The notes beneath the pieces were generated by a model. It was given only the letters and a program-made list of their open reading frames with translations, did no database searches and was not told the DNA's origin. Made by a program: the position numbers and the translations under genes. Source: Achatina immaculata (lineage: Eukaryota > Mollusca > Gastropoda > Stylommatophora > Achatinidae). From it: a DNA stretch of 64,000 bases. Positions 21,906-34,642 of the stretch are shown here, one piece after another. The stretch's first letter is position 1, and each line of letters starts with the position of its first letter. The stretch lies in the NCBI GenBank assembly GCA_009760885.1, contig CM019700.1, forward strand, positions 2,285,405-2,349,404. Direction: 5' to 3'.

Positions 21906-22488
21906 CTATTCTGTTGCTTGCAGCTTGGCTCTCTGAAATTTGGCCTAGAATGTTGGTAATTATTATGGTGTTCTTGGCATGGTCTATTTTCTGCTCTTTC
22001 CATCTCTATCTTGGTCTACCCCTTGTTCTTTTCTCTTTCATTCTTTCTACATGGCCTAACCATCATAGTCTGGTCAGTTTCAAGGCATTTATAATTCATT
22101 TGGATTTAAGTAAGCTGTTCAGTTCAGTGTTATTTTTAGCTCTCCATTCTCCACTGTTGGTATCCTTTATGGGCCCAAAGATCCTTCTTAGGATCTTGTT
22201 CTCAAAGATCTGCAATTGTTGTTAATCTTTTTTTTGTTGTACGCCACATTTCTGATCCATACATGACGGCTGGTCTTATTATAGTTTTGTAGATTATTAT
22301 TTTGGTGTTTTGGGACAGGATTTTGGATTTTAATAGGTGTTGCAAGGCAAAGTATATTTTATTCCCTATCTCTAATCTGATTTTAATTTCCTCACTTACT
22401 ATGTTGCTTCTGTTGAAGGTTGTGCCTAGATATTTGTATGTGTCTGCATTCCTAATAATCATCTCTCCAACATTTATATAATCTAGAT
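21906..22488 (-). mobile_element. Another LINE C-terminal fragment, cut by the gap
   Basis: Minus-strand reading: MIIRNADTYKYLGTTFNRS, SEEIKIRLEIGNKIYFALQH, VMYGSEMWRTTKKR, LRRIFGPIKDTNSGEWR, LWWLGHVERMKEKRTRGRPR. The architecture is that of RTE-like C-termini, but the sequence differs from the other families here. It is truncated by the N gap at 22489. Confidence 0.8.
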
Positions 22489-22588
22489 NNNNNNNNNNNN
22501 NNNNNNNNNNNNNNNNNNNNNNNNNNNNNNNNNNNNNNNNNNNNNNNNNNNNNNNNNNNNNNNNNNNNNNNNNNNNNNNNNNNNNNNN
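22489..22588. other. Assembly gap, 100 N
   Basis: Exactly 100 N, the usual placeholder for a gap of unknown size. It falls at the junction of the LINE fragment and minisatellite A, so the true array may be longer. Confidence 0.99.
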
Positions 22589-24334
22589 CCATGCTAGTGT
22601 AGAATAAGAGGAATATACCAGCCATGCTAGCTGTAGAATAAGGAGGAATATACCAGCAATGATAGCTGTAGAATAAGGAGGAATTACCAGGCCATGCTAG
22701 TGGTAGAATAAGGAGGATATACCAGCCATGCTAGCTGTAGAATAAGGAGGAATATACCAGGCCATGCTAGTGTAGAATAAGGAGGAATATACCAGGCCGT
22801 GCTAGTGGTAGAATAAGGAGGAATATACCAGCCATGCTAGCTGTAGAATAAGGAGGATATACCAGGCCATGCTAGTGGTAGAATAAGGAGAAATATACCA
22901 GGCCATGCTAGTGTAGAATAAGGAGAAATATACCAGGCCATGCTACTGTAGAATAAGGAGGAATATACCAGCCATGCTAGCTGTAGAATAAGGAGAAATA
23001 CCAGGCCATGCTACTGTAGAATAAGGAGAAATATACCAGCCATGCTAGTGTGTAGAATAAGGAGGAATATACCAGCCATGCTAGCTGTAGAATAAGGAGA
23101 ATATACCAGCATGCTAGCTGTAGAAAAGGAGAATATACCAGGCAATGATAGCTGTAGAATAAGAGGAATATACCAGGCAATGATAGCTGTAGAATAGGAG
23201 AATATACCAGGCCATGCTAGTGTAGAATAGGAGAAATATACCAGGCAATGATAGCTGTAGAATAAGGAGAATATACCAGGCATGATAGCTGTAGAATAAG
23301 GAGAATATACCAGGCAATGATAGCTGTAGAATAAGGAGAAATATACCAGGCCATGCTAGCTGTAGAATAAGGAGGAATATACCAGGCAATGATAGCTGTA
23401 GAATAAGGAGGAATATACCAGGCCATGCTAGCTGTAGAATAAGGAGGAATATACCAGGCAATGATAGCTGTAGAATAAGGAGAAATATACCAGGCCATGC
23501 TAGTGGTAGAATAAGGAGGAATATACCAGCCATGCTAGCTGTAGAATAAGGAGGAATATACCAGGCAATGATAGCTGTAGAATAAGGAGGAATATACCAG
23601 GCCATGCTAGTGGTAGAATAAGGAGGAATATACCAGCCATGCTAGTGGTAGAATAAGGAGGAATATACCAGCCATGCTAGTGGTAGAATAAGGAGGAATA
23701 TACCAGCCATGCTAGTGGTAGAATAAGGAGGAATATACCAGGCCATGCTAGCTGTAGAATAAGAGAATATACCAGGCCGTGCTAGTGGTAGAATAAGGAG
23801 GAATATACCAGGCCATGCTAGCTGTAGAATAAGAGGAATATACCAGGCCATGCTACTGTAGAATAAGGAGGAATATACCAGCCATGCTAGTGGTAGAATA
23901 GGAGGAATATACCAGGCCATGCTAGCTGTAGAATAAGGAGGAATATACCAGGCCATGCTAGCTGTAGAATAAGGAGGAATATACCAGGCCATGCTAGCTG
24001 TAGAATAAGGAGGAATATACCAGGCCATGCTAGCTGTAGAATAAGGAGGAATATACCAGGCCATGCTAGTGGTAGAATAAGGAGGAATATACCAGCCATG
24101 CTAGTGTAGAATAAGGAGGAATATACCAGGCCATGCTAGTGGTAGAATAAGGAGAAATATACCAGGCCATGCTAGTGTAGAATAAGAGGAATATACCAGG
24201 CCATGCTAGTGGTAGAAAAAGGAGAAATATACCAGGCCATGCTAGTGTGTAGAATAAGGAGGAATATACCAGGCCGTGCTAGTGGTAGAATAAGGAGAAA
24301 TATACCAGGCCGTGCTAGTGGTAGAATAAGGAGT
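22589..24334. repeat. Minisatellite A (36 bp), block 1
   Basis: About 49 units of gaataaggaggaatatacca plus ggccatgctagtggta. Variants are GTGG versus GCTG, GGAGG versus GGAGA, and one-base losses (gcc for ggcc, gaatagg for gaataagg). This block is the most degraded. Because 36 is divisible by 3, the minus strand reads as periodic open frames of MAWYIPPYSTTS type. These are not genes. Confidence 0.97.
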
Positions 24335-25752
24335 GATCTATGATGTGCTGTGTTGTTAAGAGTTGTGGGATGGATGTTCTATGATGTGCTGTGTTGTTAA
24401 GAGTTGTGGGATGGATGTTCTATGATGTGCTGTGTTGTTAAGAGTTGTGGGATGGATGTTCTATGATGTGCTGTGTTGTTAAGAGTTGTGGGATGGATGT
24501 TCTATGATGTGCTGTGTTGTTAAGAGTTGTGGGATGGATGTTCTATGATGTGCTGTGTTGTTAAGAGTTGTGGGATGGATGTTCTATGATGTGCTGTGTT
24601 GTTAAGAGTTGTGGGATGGATGTTCTATGATGTGCTGTGTTGTTAAGAGTTGTGGGATGGATGTTCTATGATGTGCTGTGTTGTTAAGAGTTGTGGGATG
24701 GATGTTCTATGATGTGCTGTGTTGTTAAGAGTTGTGGGATGGATGTTCTATGATGTGCTGTGTTGTTAAGAGTTGTGGGATGGATGTTCTATGATGTGCT
24801 GTGTTGTTAAGAGTTGTGGGATGGATGTTCTATGATGTGCTGTGTTGTTAAGAGTTGTGGGATGGATGTTCTATGATGTGCTGTGTTGTTAAGAGTTGTG
24901 GGATGGATGTTCTATGATGTGCTGTGTTGTTAAGAGTTGTGGGATGGATGTTCTATGATGTGCTGTGTTGTTAAGAGTTGTGGGATGGATGTTCTATGAT
25001 GTGCTGTGTTGTTAAGAGTTGTGGGATGGATGTTCTATGATGTGCTGTGTTGTTAAGAGTTGTGGGATGGATGTTCTATGATGTGCTGTGTTGTTAAGAG
25101 TTGTGGGATGGATGTTCTATGATGTGCTGTGTTGTTAAGAGTTGTGGGATGGATGTTCTATGATGTGCTGTGTTGTTAAGAGTTGTGGGATGGATGTTCT
25201 ATGATGTGCTGTGTTGTTAAGAGTTGTGGGATGGATGTTCTATGATGTGCTGTGTTGTTAAGAGTTGTGGGATGGATGTTCTATGATGTGCTGTGTTGTT
25301 AAGAGTTGTGGGATGGATGTTCTATGATGTGCTGTGTTGTTAAGAGTTGTGGGATGGATGTTCTATGATGTGCTGTGTTGTTAAGAGTTGTGGGATGGAT
25401 GTTCTATGATGTGCTGTGTTGTTGTGAGTTGTGGAGTGAGTGATCTATGATGTGCTGTGTTGTTAAGAGTTGTGGGATGGATGTTCTATGATGTGCTGTG
25501 TTGTTGTGAGTTGTGGAGTGAGTGATCTATGATGTGCTGTGTTGTTGTGAGTTGTGGGATGGATGTTCTATGATGTGCTGTGTTGTTAAGAGTTGTGGGA
25601 TGGATGTTCTATGATGTGCTGTGTTGTTAAGAGTTGTGGGATGGATGTTCTATGATGTGCTGTGTTGTTAAGAGTTGTGGGATGGATGTTTTTGATCTAT
25701 GATGTGCTGTGTTGTTAAGAGTTGTGGGATGGATGTTTTGATCTATGATGTT
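24335..25752. repeat. Minisatellite C (41 bp), block 1
   Basis: About 34 units of gttctatgatgtgctgtgtt plus gttaagagttgtgggatggat. The central units are almost identical. Variants with GTTGTGAGTTGTGGAGTGAG appear near 25420-25560. Later C blocks carry both variants, in the order GTGAG-type then AAGAG-type. Confidence 0.97.
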
Positions 25753-25897
25753 CTGTGTTGTCATGACCAGGTCAGTGGTTTTGTTTGTAGTACTTGTTTT
25801 TTATGGCTAGATCAATGGTTTTGTTGTCAGTGCACCTGTGTTTTATGGCTGGGTCAATGGTTTTGAATCAAACAAGAGCCAGTCCTGTCAATCAGCT
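25753..25897 (+). repeat. Segment Q, copy 1 (truncated)
   Basis: Matches the segment at 33118-33316, 34988-35178 and 39539-39730. It stops at tcaatcagctg, where minisatellite A (agctgtagaataagg) takes over through a shared agctg. No coding call. Confidence 0.85.
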
Positions 25898-28800
25898 GTA
25901 GAATAAGGAGGAATATACCAGGCCATGCTAGTGGTAGAATAAGGAGAAATATACCAGGCCATGCTAGTGGTAGAATAAGGAGAAATATACCAGGCCATGC
26001 TAGTGGTAGAATAAGGAGGAATATACCAGGCCATGCTAGTGGTAGAATAAGGAGGAATATACCAGGCCATGCTAGTGGTAGAATAAGGAGGAATATACCA
26101 GCCATGCTAGTGGTAGAATAAGGAGGAATATACCAGGCCATGCTAGTGGTAGAATAAGGAGGAATATACCAGGCCATGCTAGCTGTAGAATAAGGAGGAA
26201 TATACCAGGCCATGCTAGCTGTAGAATAAGGAGGAATATACCAGGCCATGCTAGCTGTAGAATAAGGAGGAATATACCAGGCCATGCTAGCTGTAGAATA
26301 AGGAGGAATATACCAGGCCATGCTAGCTGTAGAATAAGGAGGAATATACCAGGCCATGCTAGCTGTAGAATAAGGAGGAATATACCAGGCCATGCTAGCT
26401 GTAGAATAAGGAGAAATATACCAGGCCATGCTAGTGGTAGAATAAGGAGAAATATACCAGGCCATGCTAGCTGTAGAATAAGGGGGAATATACCAGGCAA
26501 TGATAGTGGTAGAATAAGGAGGAATATACCAGCCATGCTAGTGGTAGAATAAGGAGGAATATACCAGGCCATGCTAGCTGTAGAATAAGGAGGAATATAC
26601 CAGGCCATGCTAGTGGTAGAATAAGGAGGAATATACCAGGCCATGCTAGTGTAGAATAAGGAGGAATATACCAGGCCATGCTAGTGTAGAATAAGGAGGA
26701 ATATACCAGGCCATGCTAGCTGTAGAATAAGGAGGAATATACCAGGCCATGCTAGTGGTAGAATAAGGAGAAATATACCAGGCCATGCTAGCTGGTAGAA
26801 TAAGGAGAAATATACCAGCCATGCTAGTGGTAGAATAAGGAGGAATATACCAGGCCATGCTAGTGTAGAATAAGGAATATACCAGGCCATGCTAGCTGTA
26901 GAATAAGGAGGAATATACCAGGCCATGCTAGTGGTAGAATAGGAGGAATATACCAGGCCATGCTAGTGGTAGAATAGGAGAATATACCAGGCCATGCTAG
27001 TGGTAGAATAAGGAGGAATATACCAGGCCATGCTAGTGGTAGAATAAGGAGAATATACCAGGCCATGCTAGTGTGTAGAATAAGGAGGAATATACCAGGC
27101 ATGCTAGCTGTAGAATAAGGAGGAATATACCAGGCCATGCTAGCTGTAGAATAAGAGAATATACCAGGCCATGCTAGTGGTAGAATAAGGAGGAATATAC
27201 CAGCCATGCTAGCTGGTAGAATAAGGAATATACCAGGCCATGCTAGTGGTAGAAAAGGAGAAATATACCAGGCCATGCTAGCTGTAGAATAAGGAGAATA
27301 TACCAGGCCATGCTAGCTGTAGAATAAGAGGAATATACCAGCCATGCTAGCTGTAGAATAAGGAGAAATACCAGGCCATGCTAGTGGTAGAATAAGGAGG
27401 AATATACCAGCCATGCTAGTGTAGAATAAGGAGGAATATACCAGCCATGCTAGCTGTAGAATAAGAGGAATATACCAGGCCATGCTAGCTGTAGAATAGG
27501 AGGAATATACCAGGCCATGCTAGCTGTAGAATAAGGAGAATATACCAGGCCATGCTAGTGTAGAATAAGGAATATACCAGGCCATGCTAGTGGTAGAATA
27601 AGGAGAATATACCAGCCATGCTAGCTGTAGAATAAGGGGAATATACCAGGCAATGATAGCTGTAGAATAAGGAGAAATATACCAGGCCATGCTAGCTGTA
27701 GAATAAGGAGGAATATACCAGCCATGCTAGCTGTAGAATAAGGAGGAATATACCAGGCCATGCTAGCTGTAGAATAAGGAGGAATATACCAGGCCATGCT
27801 GGTGGTAGAATAAGGAGGAATATACCAGCCATGCTAGCTGTAGAATAAGGAGGAATATACCAGGCCATGCTAGTGGTAGAATAAGGAGAAATATACCAGG
27901 CCATGCTAGTGGTAGAATAAGGAGAAATATACCAGCCATGCTAGCTGTAGAGTAAGGAGGAATATACCAGCCATGCTAGCTGTAGAATAAGGAGAAATAT
28001 ACCAGGCCATGCTAGCTGTAGAATAAGGAGAAATATACCAGCCATGCTAGTGGTAGAATAAGGAGGAATATACCAGGCCATGCTAGCTGTAGAATAAGGA
28101 GAAATATACAGGCCATGCTAGCTGTAGAATAAGGAGAAATATACCAGGCAATGATAGCTGTAGAATAAGGAGGAATATACCAGGCAATGATAGCTGTAGA
28201 ATAAGGAGAAATATACCAGGCAATGATAGCTGTAGAATAAGGAGAAATATACCAGGCAATGATAGCTGTAGAATAAGGAGAAATATACCAGGCAATGATA
28301 GCTGTAGAATAAGGAGGAATATACCAGGCAATGATAGCTGTAGAATAAGGAGAATATACCAGGCAATGATAGCTGTAGAATAAGGAGAAATATACCAGGC
28401 AATGATAGCTGTAGAATAAGGAGGAATATACCAGGCCATGCTAGTGGTAGAATAAGGAGGAATATACCAGCCATGCTAGCTGTAGAATAAGGAGGAATAT
28501 ACCAGCCATGCTAGCTGTAGAATAAGGAGGAATATACCAGGCCATGCTAGCTGTAGAATAAGGAGGAATATACCAGGCCATGCTAGCTGTAGAATAAGGA
28601 GGAATATACCAGGCCATGCTAGTGGTAGAATAAGGAGGAATATACCAGGCCATGCTAGTGGTAGAATAAGGAGGAATATACCAGGCCATGCTAGTGGTAG
28701 AATAAGGAGAATATACCAGGCCATGCTAGTGGTAGAATAAGGAGAATATACCAGCCATGCTAGCTGTAGATAAGGAGAATATACCAGGCCATGCTAGCTG

Positions 28801-30164
28801 TAGAATAAGGAGGAATATACCAGCCATGCTAGTGGTAGAATAGGAGGAATATACCAGCCATGCTAGTGTAGAATAAGGAGGAATATACCAGCCATGCTAG
28901 TGGTAGAATAAGGAATATACCAGGCCATGCTAGTGGTAGAATAAGGAGAATATACCAGGCCATGCTAGTGGTAGAAAAGGAGAATATACCAGGCATGCTA
29001 GCTGTAGAATAAGGAGGAATATACCAGGCCATGCTAGCTGTAGAATAAGAGAAATATACCAGGCCATGCTAGTGGTAGAATAAGGAGGAATATACCAGCC
29101 ATGCTAGTGGTAGAATAAGGAGGAAATACCAGGCCATGCTAGCTGTAGAAAAAGGAGAATATACCAGCCATGCTAGCTGTAGAATAAGGAGATATACCAG
29201 GCCATGCTAGCTGTAGAATAAGGAGGAATATACCAGGCCATGCTAGCTGTAGAATAAGGAGAATATACCAGGCCATGCTAGTGGTAGAATAAGGAGGAAT
29301 ATACCAGGCCATGCTAGTGGTAGAATAAGGAGAAATATACCAGGCCATGCTAGCTGTAGAATAAGGAGGAATATACCAGGCCATGCTAGCTGTAGAATAA
29401 GGAGAAATATACCAGGCCATGCTAGCTGTAGAATAAGGAGGAATATACCAGGCCATGCTAGTGGTAGAATAAGGAGGAATATACCAGGCCATGCTAGTGG
29501 TAGAATAAGGAGAAATATACCAGCCATGCTAGCTGTAGAATAAGGAGGAATATACCAGGCCATGCTAGCTGTAGAATAAGGAGAATATACCAGGCCATGC
29601 TAGTGGTAGAATAAGGAGGAATATACCAGGCATGCTAGTGGTAGAATAAGGAGGAATATACCAGGCCATGCTAGTGGTAGAATAAGGAGGAATATACCAG
29701 GCCATGCTAGCTGTAGAATAAGGAGAAATATACCAGGCCATGCTAGTGGTAGAATAAGGAGGAATATACCGGCCATGCTAGTGGTAGAATAAGGGAATAT
29801 ACCAGCCATGCTAGTGTGTAGAATAAGGAGAAATATACCAGCCATGCTAGCTGTAGAATAAGGAGGAATATACCAGGCCATGCTAGTGGTAGAATAAGGA
29901 GGAATATACCAGGCCATGCTAGTGGTAGAATAAGGAGAAATATACCAGCCATGCTAGTGGTAGAATAAGGAGGAATATACCAGGCCATGCTAGTGGTAGA
30001 ATAAGGAGGAATATACCAGGCCATGCTAGTGGTAGAATAAGGAGGAATATACCAGCCATGCTAGTGGTAGAATAAGGAGGAATATACCAGCCATGCTAGT
30101 GTAGAATAAGGAGGAATATACCAGCCATGCTAGTGGTAGAATAAGGAGGAATATACCAGGCCAT
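25898..30164. repeat. Minisatellite A, block 2 (largest)
   Basis: About 120 units. Subregions are homogenised: a run with caatgatagctgta variants at 28140-28430, near-perfect units at 26160-26460, and indel-rich units at 26930-27700. This pattern points to local amplification within the array. Confidence 0.97.
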
Positions 30165-30343
30165 GCAAGCGTTAGAATGAGAAGGAAAAAGTGCGTTATT
30201 TGGCTGATTCAGCAGTTATTTAGAAATGTTCAAGAAATGGATTCAGTGGATGTTATCAGTGCAAAAAATAAAAAGAAACTAGTGTAAGACAGTCATTGAT
30301 GGCTGTGAATCAGCATCTTTGTGAAAAAAAGAAGGAACTAGGA
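30165..30343 (+). repeat. Segment P, copy 0 (truncated)
   Basis: Matches the first about 180 bases of the P segments at 32144, 34004 and 38558. It then breaks at gaactagg and continues as minisatellite B (aagtaaaggtaacc). It lacks the candidate exon of the fuller copies. It has one extra A (ttagaaatg) relative to the others. Confidence 0.85.
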
Positions 30344-31783
30344 AGTAAAGGTAACCAGACATGACACTGACTAAGGAAGTAAAGGTAACCAGACATGACA
30401 CTGACTAAGGAAGTAAAGGTAACCAGACATGACACTGACTAAGGAAGTAAAGGTAACCAGACATGACACTGACTAAGGAAGTAAAGGTAACCAGACATGA
30501 CACTGACTAAGGAAGTAAAGGTAACCAGACATGACACTGACTAAGGAAGTAAAGGTAACCAGACATGACACTGACTAAGGAAGTAAAGGTAACCAGACAT
30601 GACACTGACTAAGGAAGTAAAGGTAGCCAGACATGACACTGACTAAGGAAGTAAAGGTAACCAGACATGACACTGACTAAGGAAGTAAAGGTAACCAGAC
30701 ATGACACTGACTAAGGAAGTAAAGGTAACCAGACATGACACTGACTAAGGAAGTAAAGGTAACCAGACATGACACTGACTAAGGAAGTAAAGGTAACCAG
30801 ACATGACACTGACTAAGGAAGTAAAGGTAACCAGACATGACACTGACTAAGGAAGTAAAGGTAACCAGACATGACACTGACTAAGGAAGTAAAGGTAACC
30901 AGACATGACACTGACTAAGGAAGTAAAGGTAACCAGACATGACACTGACTAAGGAAGTAAAGGTAGCCAGACATGACACTGACTAAGGAAGTAAAGGTAA
31001 CCAGACATGACACTGACTAAGGAAGTAAAGGTAACCAGACATGACACTGACTAAGGAAGTAAAGGTAACCAGACATGACACTGACTAAGGAAGTAAAGGT
31101 AACCAGACATGACACTGACTAAGGAAGTAAAGGTAACCAGACATGACACTGACTAAGGAAGTAAAGGTAACCAGACATGACACTGACTAAGGAAGTAAAG
31201 GTAACCAGACATGACACTGACTAAGGAAGTAAAGGTAACCAGACATGACACTGACTAAGGAAGTAAAGGTAACCAGACATGACACTGACTAAGGAAGTAA
31301 AGGTAACCAGACATGACACTGACTAAGGAAGTAAAGGTAACCAGACATGACACTGACTAAGGAAGTAAAGGTAACCAGACATGACACTGACTAAGGAAGT
31401 AAAGGTAACCAGACATGACACTGACTAAGGAAGTAAAGGTAACCAGACATGACACTGACTAAGGAAGTAAAGGTAACCAGACATGACACTGACTAAGGAA
31501 GTAAAGGTAGCCAGACATGACACTGACTAAGGAAGTAAAGGTAGCCAGACATGACACTGACTAAGGAAGTAAAGGTAACCAGACATGACACTGACTAAGG
31601 AAGTAAAGGTAACCAGACATGACACTGACTAAGGAAGTAAAGGTAACCAGACATGACACTGACTAAGGAAGTAAAGGTAACCAGACATGACACTGACTAA
31701 GGAAGTAAAGGTAACCAGACATGACACTGACTAAGGAAGTAAAGGTAACCAGACATGACACTGACTAAGGAAGTAAAGGTAAC
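30344..31783. repeat. Minisatellite B (34 bp), block 1
   Basis: About 42 units of aaggaagtaaaggtaaccag plus acatgacactgact. Units are nearly identical, with only an occasional gtagcc for gtaacc, so the expansion is recent. The block ends by running into minisatellite A at a shared accag-catg. Confidence 0.97.
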
Positions 31784-32143
31784 CAGCCATGCTAGTGTAG
31801 AATAAGGAGAAATATACCAGCCATGCTAGCTGTAGAATAAGGAGGAATATACCAGGCCATGCTAGTGGTAGAATAAGGAGGAATATACCAGCCATGCTAG
31901 TGGTAGAATAAGGAGAAATATACCAGCCATGCTAGTGGTAGAATAAGGAGAATATACCAGGCCATGCTAGTGGTAGAATAAGGAGGAATATACCAGCCAT
32001 GCTAGTGGTAGAATAAGGAGGAATATACCAGCCATGCTAGTGGTAGAATAAGGAGGAATATACCAGCCATGCTAGTGGTAGAATAAGGAGGAATATACCA
32101 GGCCATGCTATGGTAGAATAAGGAGGAATATACCAGGCCATGC
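31784..32143. repeat. Minisatellite A, block 3
   Basis: About ten units between minisatellite B and segment P. The last unit is a diverged form (gccatgcaagcgttagaatg) that opens segment P. Confidence 0.95.
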
Positions 32144-32773
32144 AAGCGTTAGAATGAGAAGGAAAAAGTGCGTTATTTGGCTGATTCAGCAGTTATTTAG
32201 AATGTTCAAGAAATGGATTCAGTGGATGTTATCAGTGCAAAAAATAAAAAGAAACTAGTGTAAGACAGTCATTGATGGCTGTGAATCAGCATCTTTGTGA
32301 AAAAAAGAAGGAACTAGGGGGTGAAGTTTTGTGTGCTAAAATATGGACAGTTAGCTGAAAGCTGTGGAAGAACAGAGTGCCAACAAACGATGACAGAGGA
32401 GATGTTGAAGATGAGATAGAACTAGCTGTGGATATGTCCAGAGAGTGTGGGTGATAGGTCTCTTCTAACTTCTTTAGACAAATCTTCACTATCATATATT
32501 AGAAATGAATGCAGGTCAAGGACTTATCCTGTCTCATGAAAGAGTTCAAGGTCAGAAGCTGAGCAGAGCAGAATCACAAGGTAAAGGTCAGTATAGGCCC
32601 TCTGGTGGTGGAGAAGTCAGTCTGTTTTGTCTTCTCCTAGAGGTAAGGGACATTACCATGACTCACTGCTGGTTCAGTCTGCCACTTTACATACAAGCTC
32701 TTCACTCCAGCTTCTTCTACTGTCAGGGAGTTGTAGTTTGTTGATAATGTGAGGTCTGGTGCCGGCAACATCA
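32144..32773 (+). repeat. Segment P, copy 1
   Basis: A 630-bp low-copy segment. Besides the candidate exon at 32478-32642 it has shorter plus-strand stretches that read as protein in shifting frames: EKEKVRYLADSAVI near 32155, QSLMAVNQHLCEKKKELGGE near 32270, and RVPTNDDRGDVEDEIELAVD near 32375. Stops or frameshifts lie between them. This copy has seven As at 32299-32305, which keeps the second stretch open; copies 2 and 3 have eight. Confidence 0.8.
32478..32642 (+). CDS. Candidate exon P, copy 1
   Basis: Acceptor cttctaacttctttag before 32478 and donor ctagag/gtaagg after 32642 bound an open stretch of exactly 55 codons (phase 0 to phase 0). It includes HILEMNAGQGLILSHERVQG and RPSGGGEVSLFCLLLE. 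The same exon recurs, still open, at 34347-34511 and 38898-39062. Three open copies with intact splice borders argue for coding, although recency alone could keep them open. Its outgoing phase fits the entry phase of exon R. Product unknown. Confidence 0.45.
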
Positions 32774-33117
32774 CTAGCAGTGACTGCATGCTGTGTTGTT
32801 GTGAGTTGTGGAGTGAGTGATCTATGATGTGCTGTGTTGTTGTGAGTTGTGGAGTGAGTGATCTATGATGTGCTGTGTTGTTGTGAGTTGTGGAGTGAGT
32901 GATCTATGATGTGCTGTGTTGTTGTGAGTTGTGGGATGGATGTTCTATGATGTGCTGTGTTGTTAAGAGTTGTGGGATGGATGTTCTATGATGTGCTGTG
33001 TTGTTAAGAGTTGTGGGATGGATGTTCTATGATGTGCTGTGTTGTTAAGAGTTGTGGGATGGATGTTTTTGATCTATGATGTGCTGTGTTGTTAAGAGTT
33101 GTGGGATGGATGTTTTG
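32774..33117. repeat. Minisatellite C, block 2
   Basis: About eight units: first the GTTGTGAGTTGTGGAGTGAG variant, then the AAGAG/GGATGG variant. The same order occurs in blocks 3 and 4, so these blocks were copied as part of larger segments. Confidence 0.95.
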
Positions 33118-33316
33118 ATCTATGATGTTCTGTGTTGTCATGACCAGGTCAGTGGTTTTGTTGTTAGTACACTTGTTTTTTATGGCTAGATCAATGGTTT
33201 TGTTGTCAGTGCACCTGTGTTTTATGGCTGGGTCAATGGTTTTGAATCAAACAAGAGCCAGTCCTGTCAATCAGCTGGAGAACTTAGGTACTTGCCACCT
33301 GGAAATGAGGAAGTAA
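33118..33316 (+). repeat. Segment Q, copy 2
   Basis: Complete Q segment ending in the gaggaagtaaaggtaaccag start of minisatellite B. It has only one partial B unit before jumping to minisatellite A at the shared ccagg. I see no reliable exon in it. Confidence 0.85.
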
Positions 33317-34003
33317 AGGTAACCAGGCATGATAGCTGTAGAATAAGGAGAATATACCAGCCATGCTAGTGGTAGAATAAGGAGGAATATACCAGGCCAT
33401 GCTAGTGGTAGAATAAGGAGGAATATACCAGCCATGCTAGTGGTAGAATAAGGAGGAATATACCAGCCATGCTAGTGGTAGAATAAGGAGGAATATACCA
33501 GCCATGCTAGTGGTAGAATAAGGAGGAATATACCAGGCCATGCTAGATGGTAAGAATAAGGAGGAATATACCAGGCCATGCTAGTGGTAGAATAAGGAGG
33601 AATATACCAGCCATGCTAGTGGTAGAATAAGGAGAAATATACCAGGCCATGCTAGCTGTAGAATAAGGAGGAAATATACCAGGCCATGCTAGCTGTAGAA
33701 TAAGGAGGAATATACCAGGCCATGCTAGCTGTAGAATAAGGAGGAATATACCAGCCATGCTAGTGGTAGAATAAGGAGGAATATACCAGGCCATGCTAGT
33801 GGTAGAATAAGGAGGAATATACCAGGCCATGCTAGTGGTAGAATAAGGAGGAATATACCAGGCCATGCTAGTGGTAGAATAAGGAGGAATATACCAGGCC
33901 ATGCTAGTGGTAGAATAAGGAGGAATATACCAGCCATGCTAGCTGTAGAATAAGGAGGAATATACCAGGCCATGCTAGCTGTAGAATAAGGAGGAATATA
34001 CCA
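33317..34003. repeat. Minisatellite A, block 4
   Basis: About 19 units linking Q copy 2 to P copy 2. One unit near 33540 has an insertion (ctagatggtaagaat). Confidence 0.95.
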
Positions 34004-34642
34004 GGCCATGCAAGCGTTAGAATGAGAAGGAAAAAGTGCGTTATTTGGCTGATTCAGCAGTTATTTAGAATGTTCAAGAAATGGATTCAGTGGATGTTAT
34101 CAGTGCAAAAAATAAAAAGAAACTAGTGTAAGACAGTCATTGATGGCTGTGAATCAGCATCTTTGTGAAAAAAAAGAAGGAACTAGGGGGTGAAGTTTTG
34201 TGTCCTAAAATATGGACAGTTAGCTGAAAGCTGTGGAAGAACAGAGTGCCAACAAACGATGACAGAGGAGATGTTGAAGATGAGATAGAACTAGCTGTGG
34301 ATATGTCCAGAGAGTGTGGGTGATAGGTCTCTTCTAACTTCTTTAGACAAATCTTCACTATCATATATTAGAAATGAATGCAGGTCAAGGACTTATCCTG
34401 TCTCATGAAAGAGTTCAAGGTCAGAAGCTGAGCAGAGCAGAATCACAAGGTAAAGGTCAGTATAGGCCCTCTGGTGGTGGAGAAGTCAGTCTGTTTTGTC
34501 TTCTCCTAGAGGTAAGGGACATTACCATGACTCACTGCTGGTTCAGTCTGCCACTTTACATACAAGCTCTTCACTCCAGCTTCTTCTACTGTCAGGGAGT
34601 TGTAGTTTGTTGATAATGTGAGGTCTGGTGCCGGCAACATCA
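34004..34642 (+). repeat. Segment P, copy 2
   Basis: Almost identical to copy 1 (offset 1,869 bases) and copy 3 (offset 4,551 bases). It has eight As near 34168, one more than copy 1, and tgtcctaaaa for tgtgctaaaa. Confidence 0.85.
34347..34511 (+). CDS. Candidate exon P, copy 2
   Basis: Same 55-codon open stretch and splice borders as 32478-32642, with no change in the encoded residues that I can see. It is the first coding-like part of the 4.55-kb duplication unit that also holds the broken exon R copy at 35805. Confidence 0.45.

Noticed and set aside
25854..26644. Long minus-strand open frames of MAWYIPPYSTTS / LAWPGIFLLILP repeats (also in other A blocks)
   Set aside because: The 36-bp unit has no stop in these frames and is a multiple of three, so open frames are automatic. 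Frames switch at every one-base indel, and there is no start context, promoter or splice evidence.
30344..31783. Regular direct repeats that could suggest a CRISPR array
   Set aside because: Units are contiguous 34-mers with no unique spacers, and the genome is eukaryotic.
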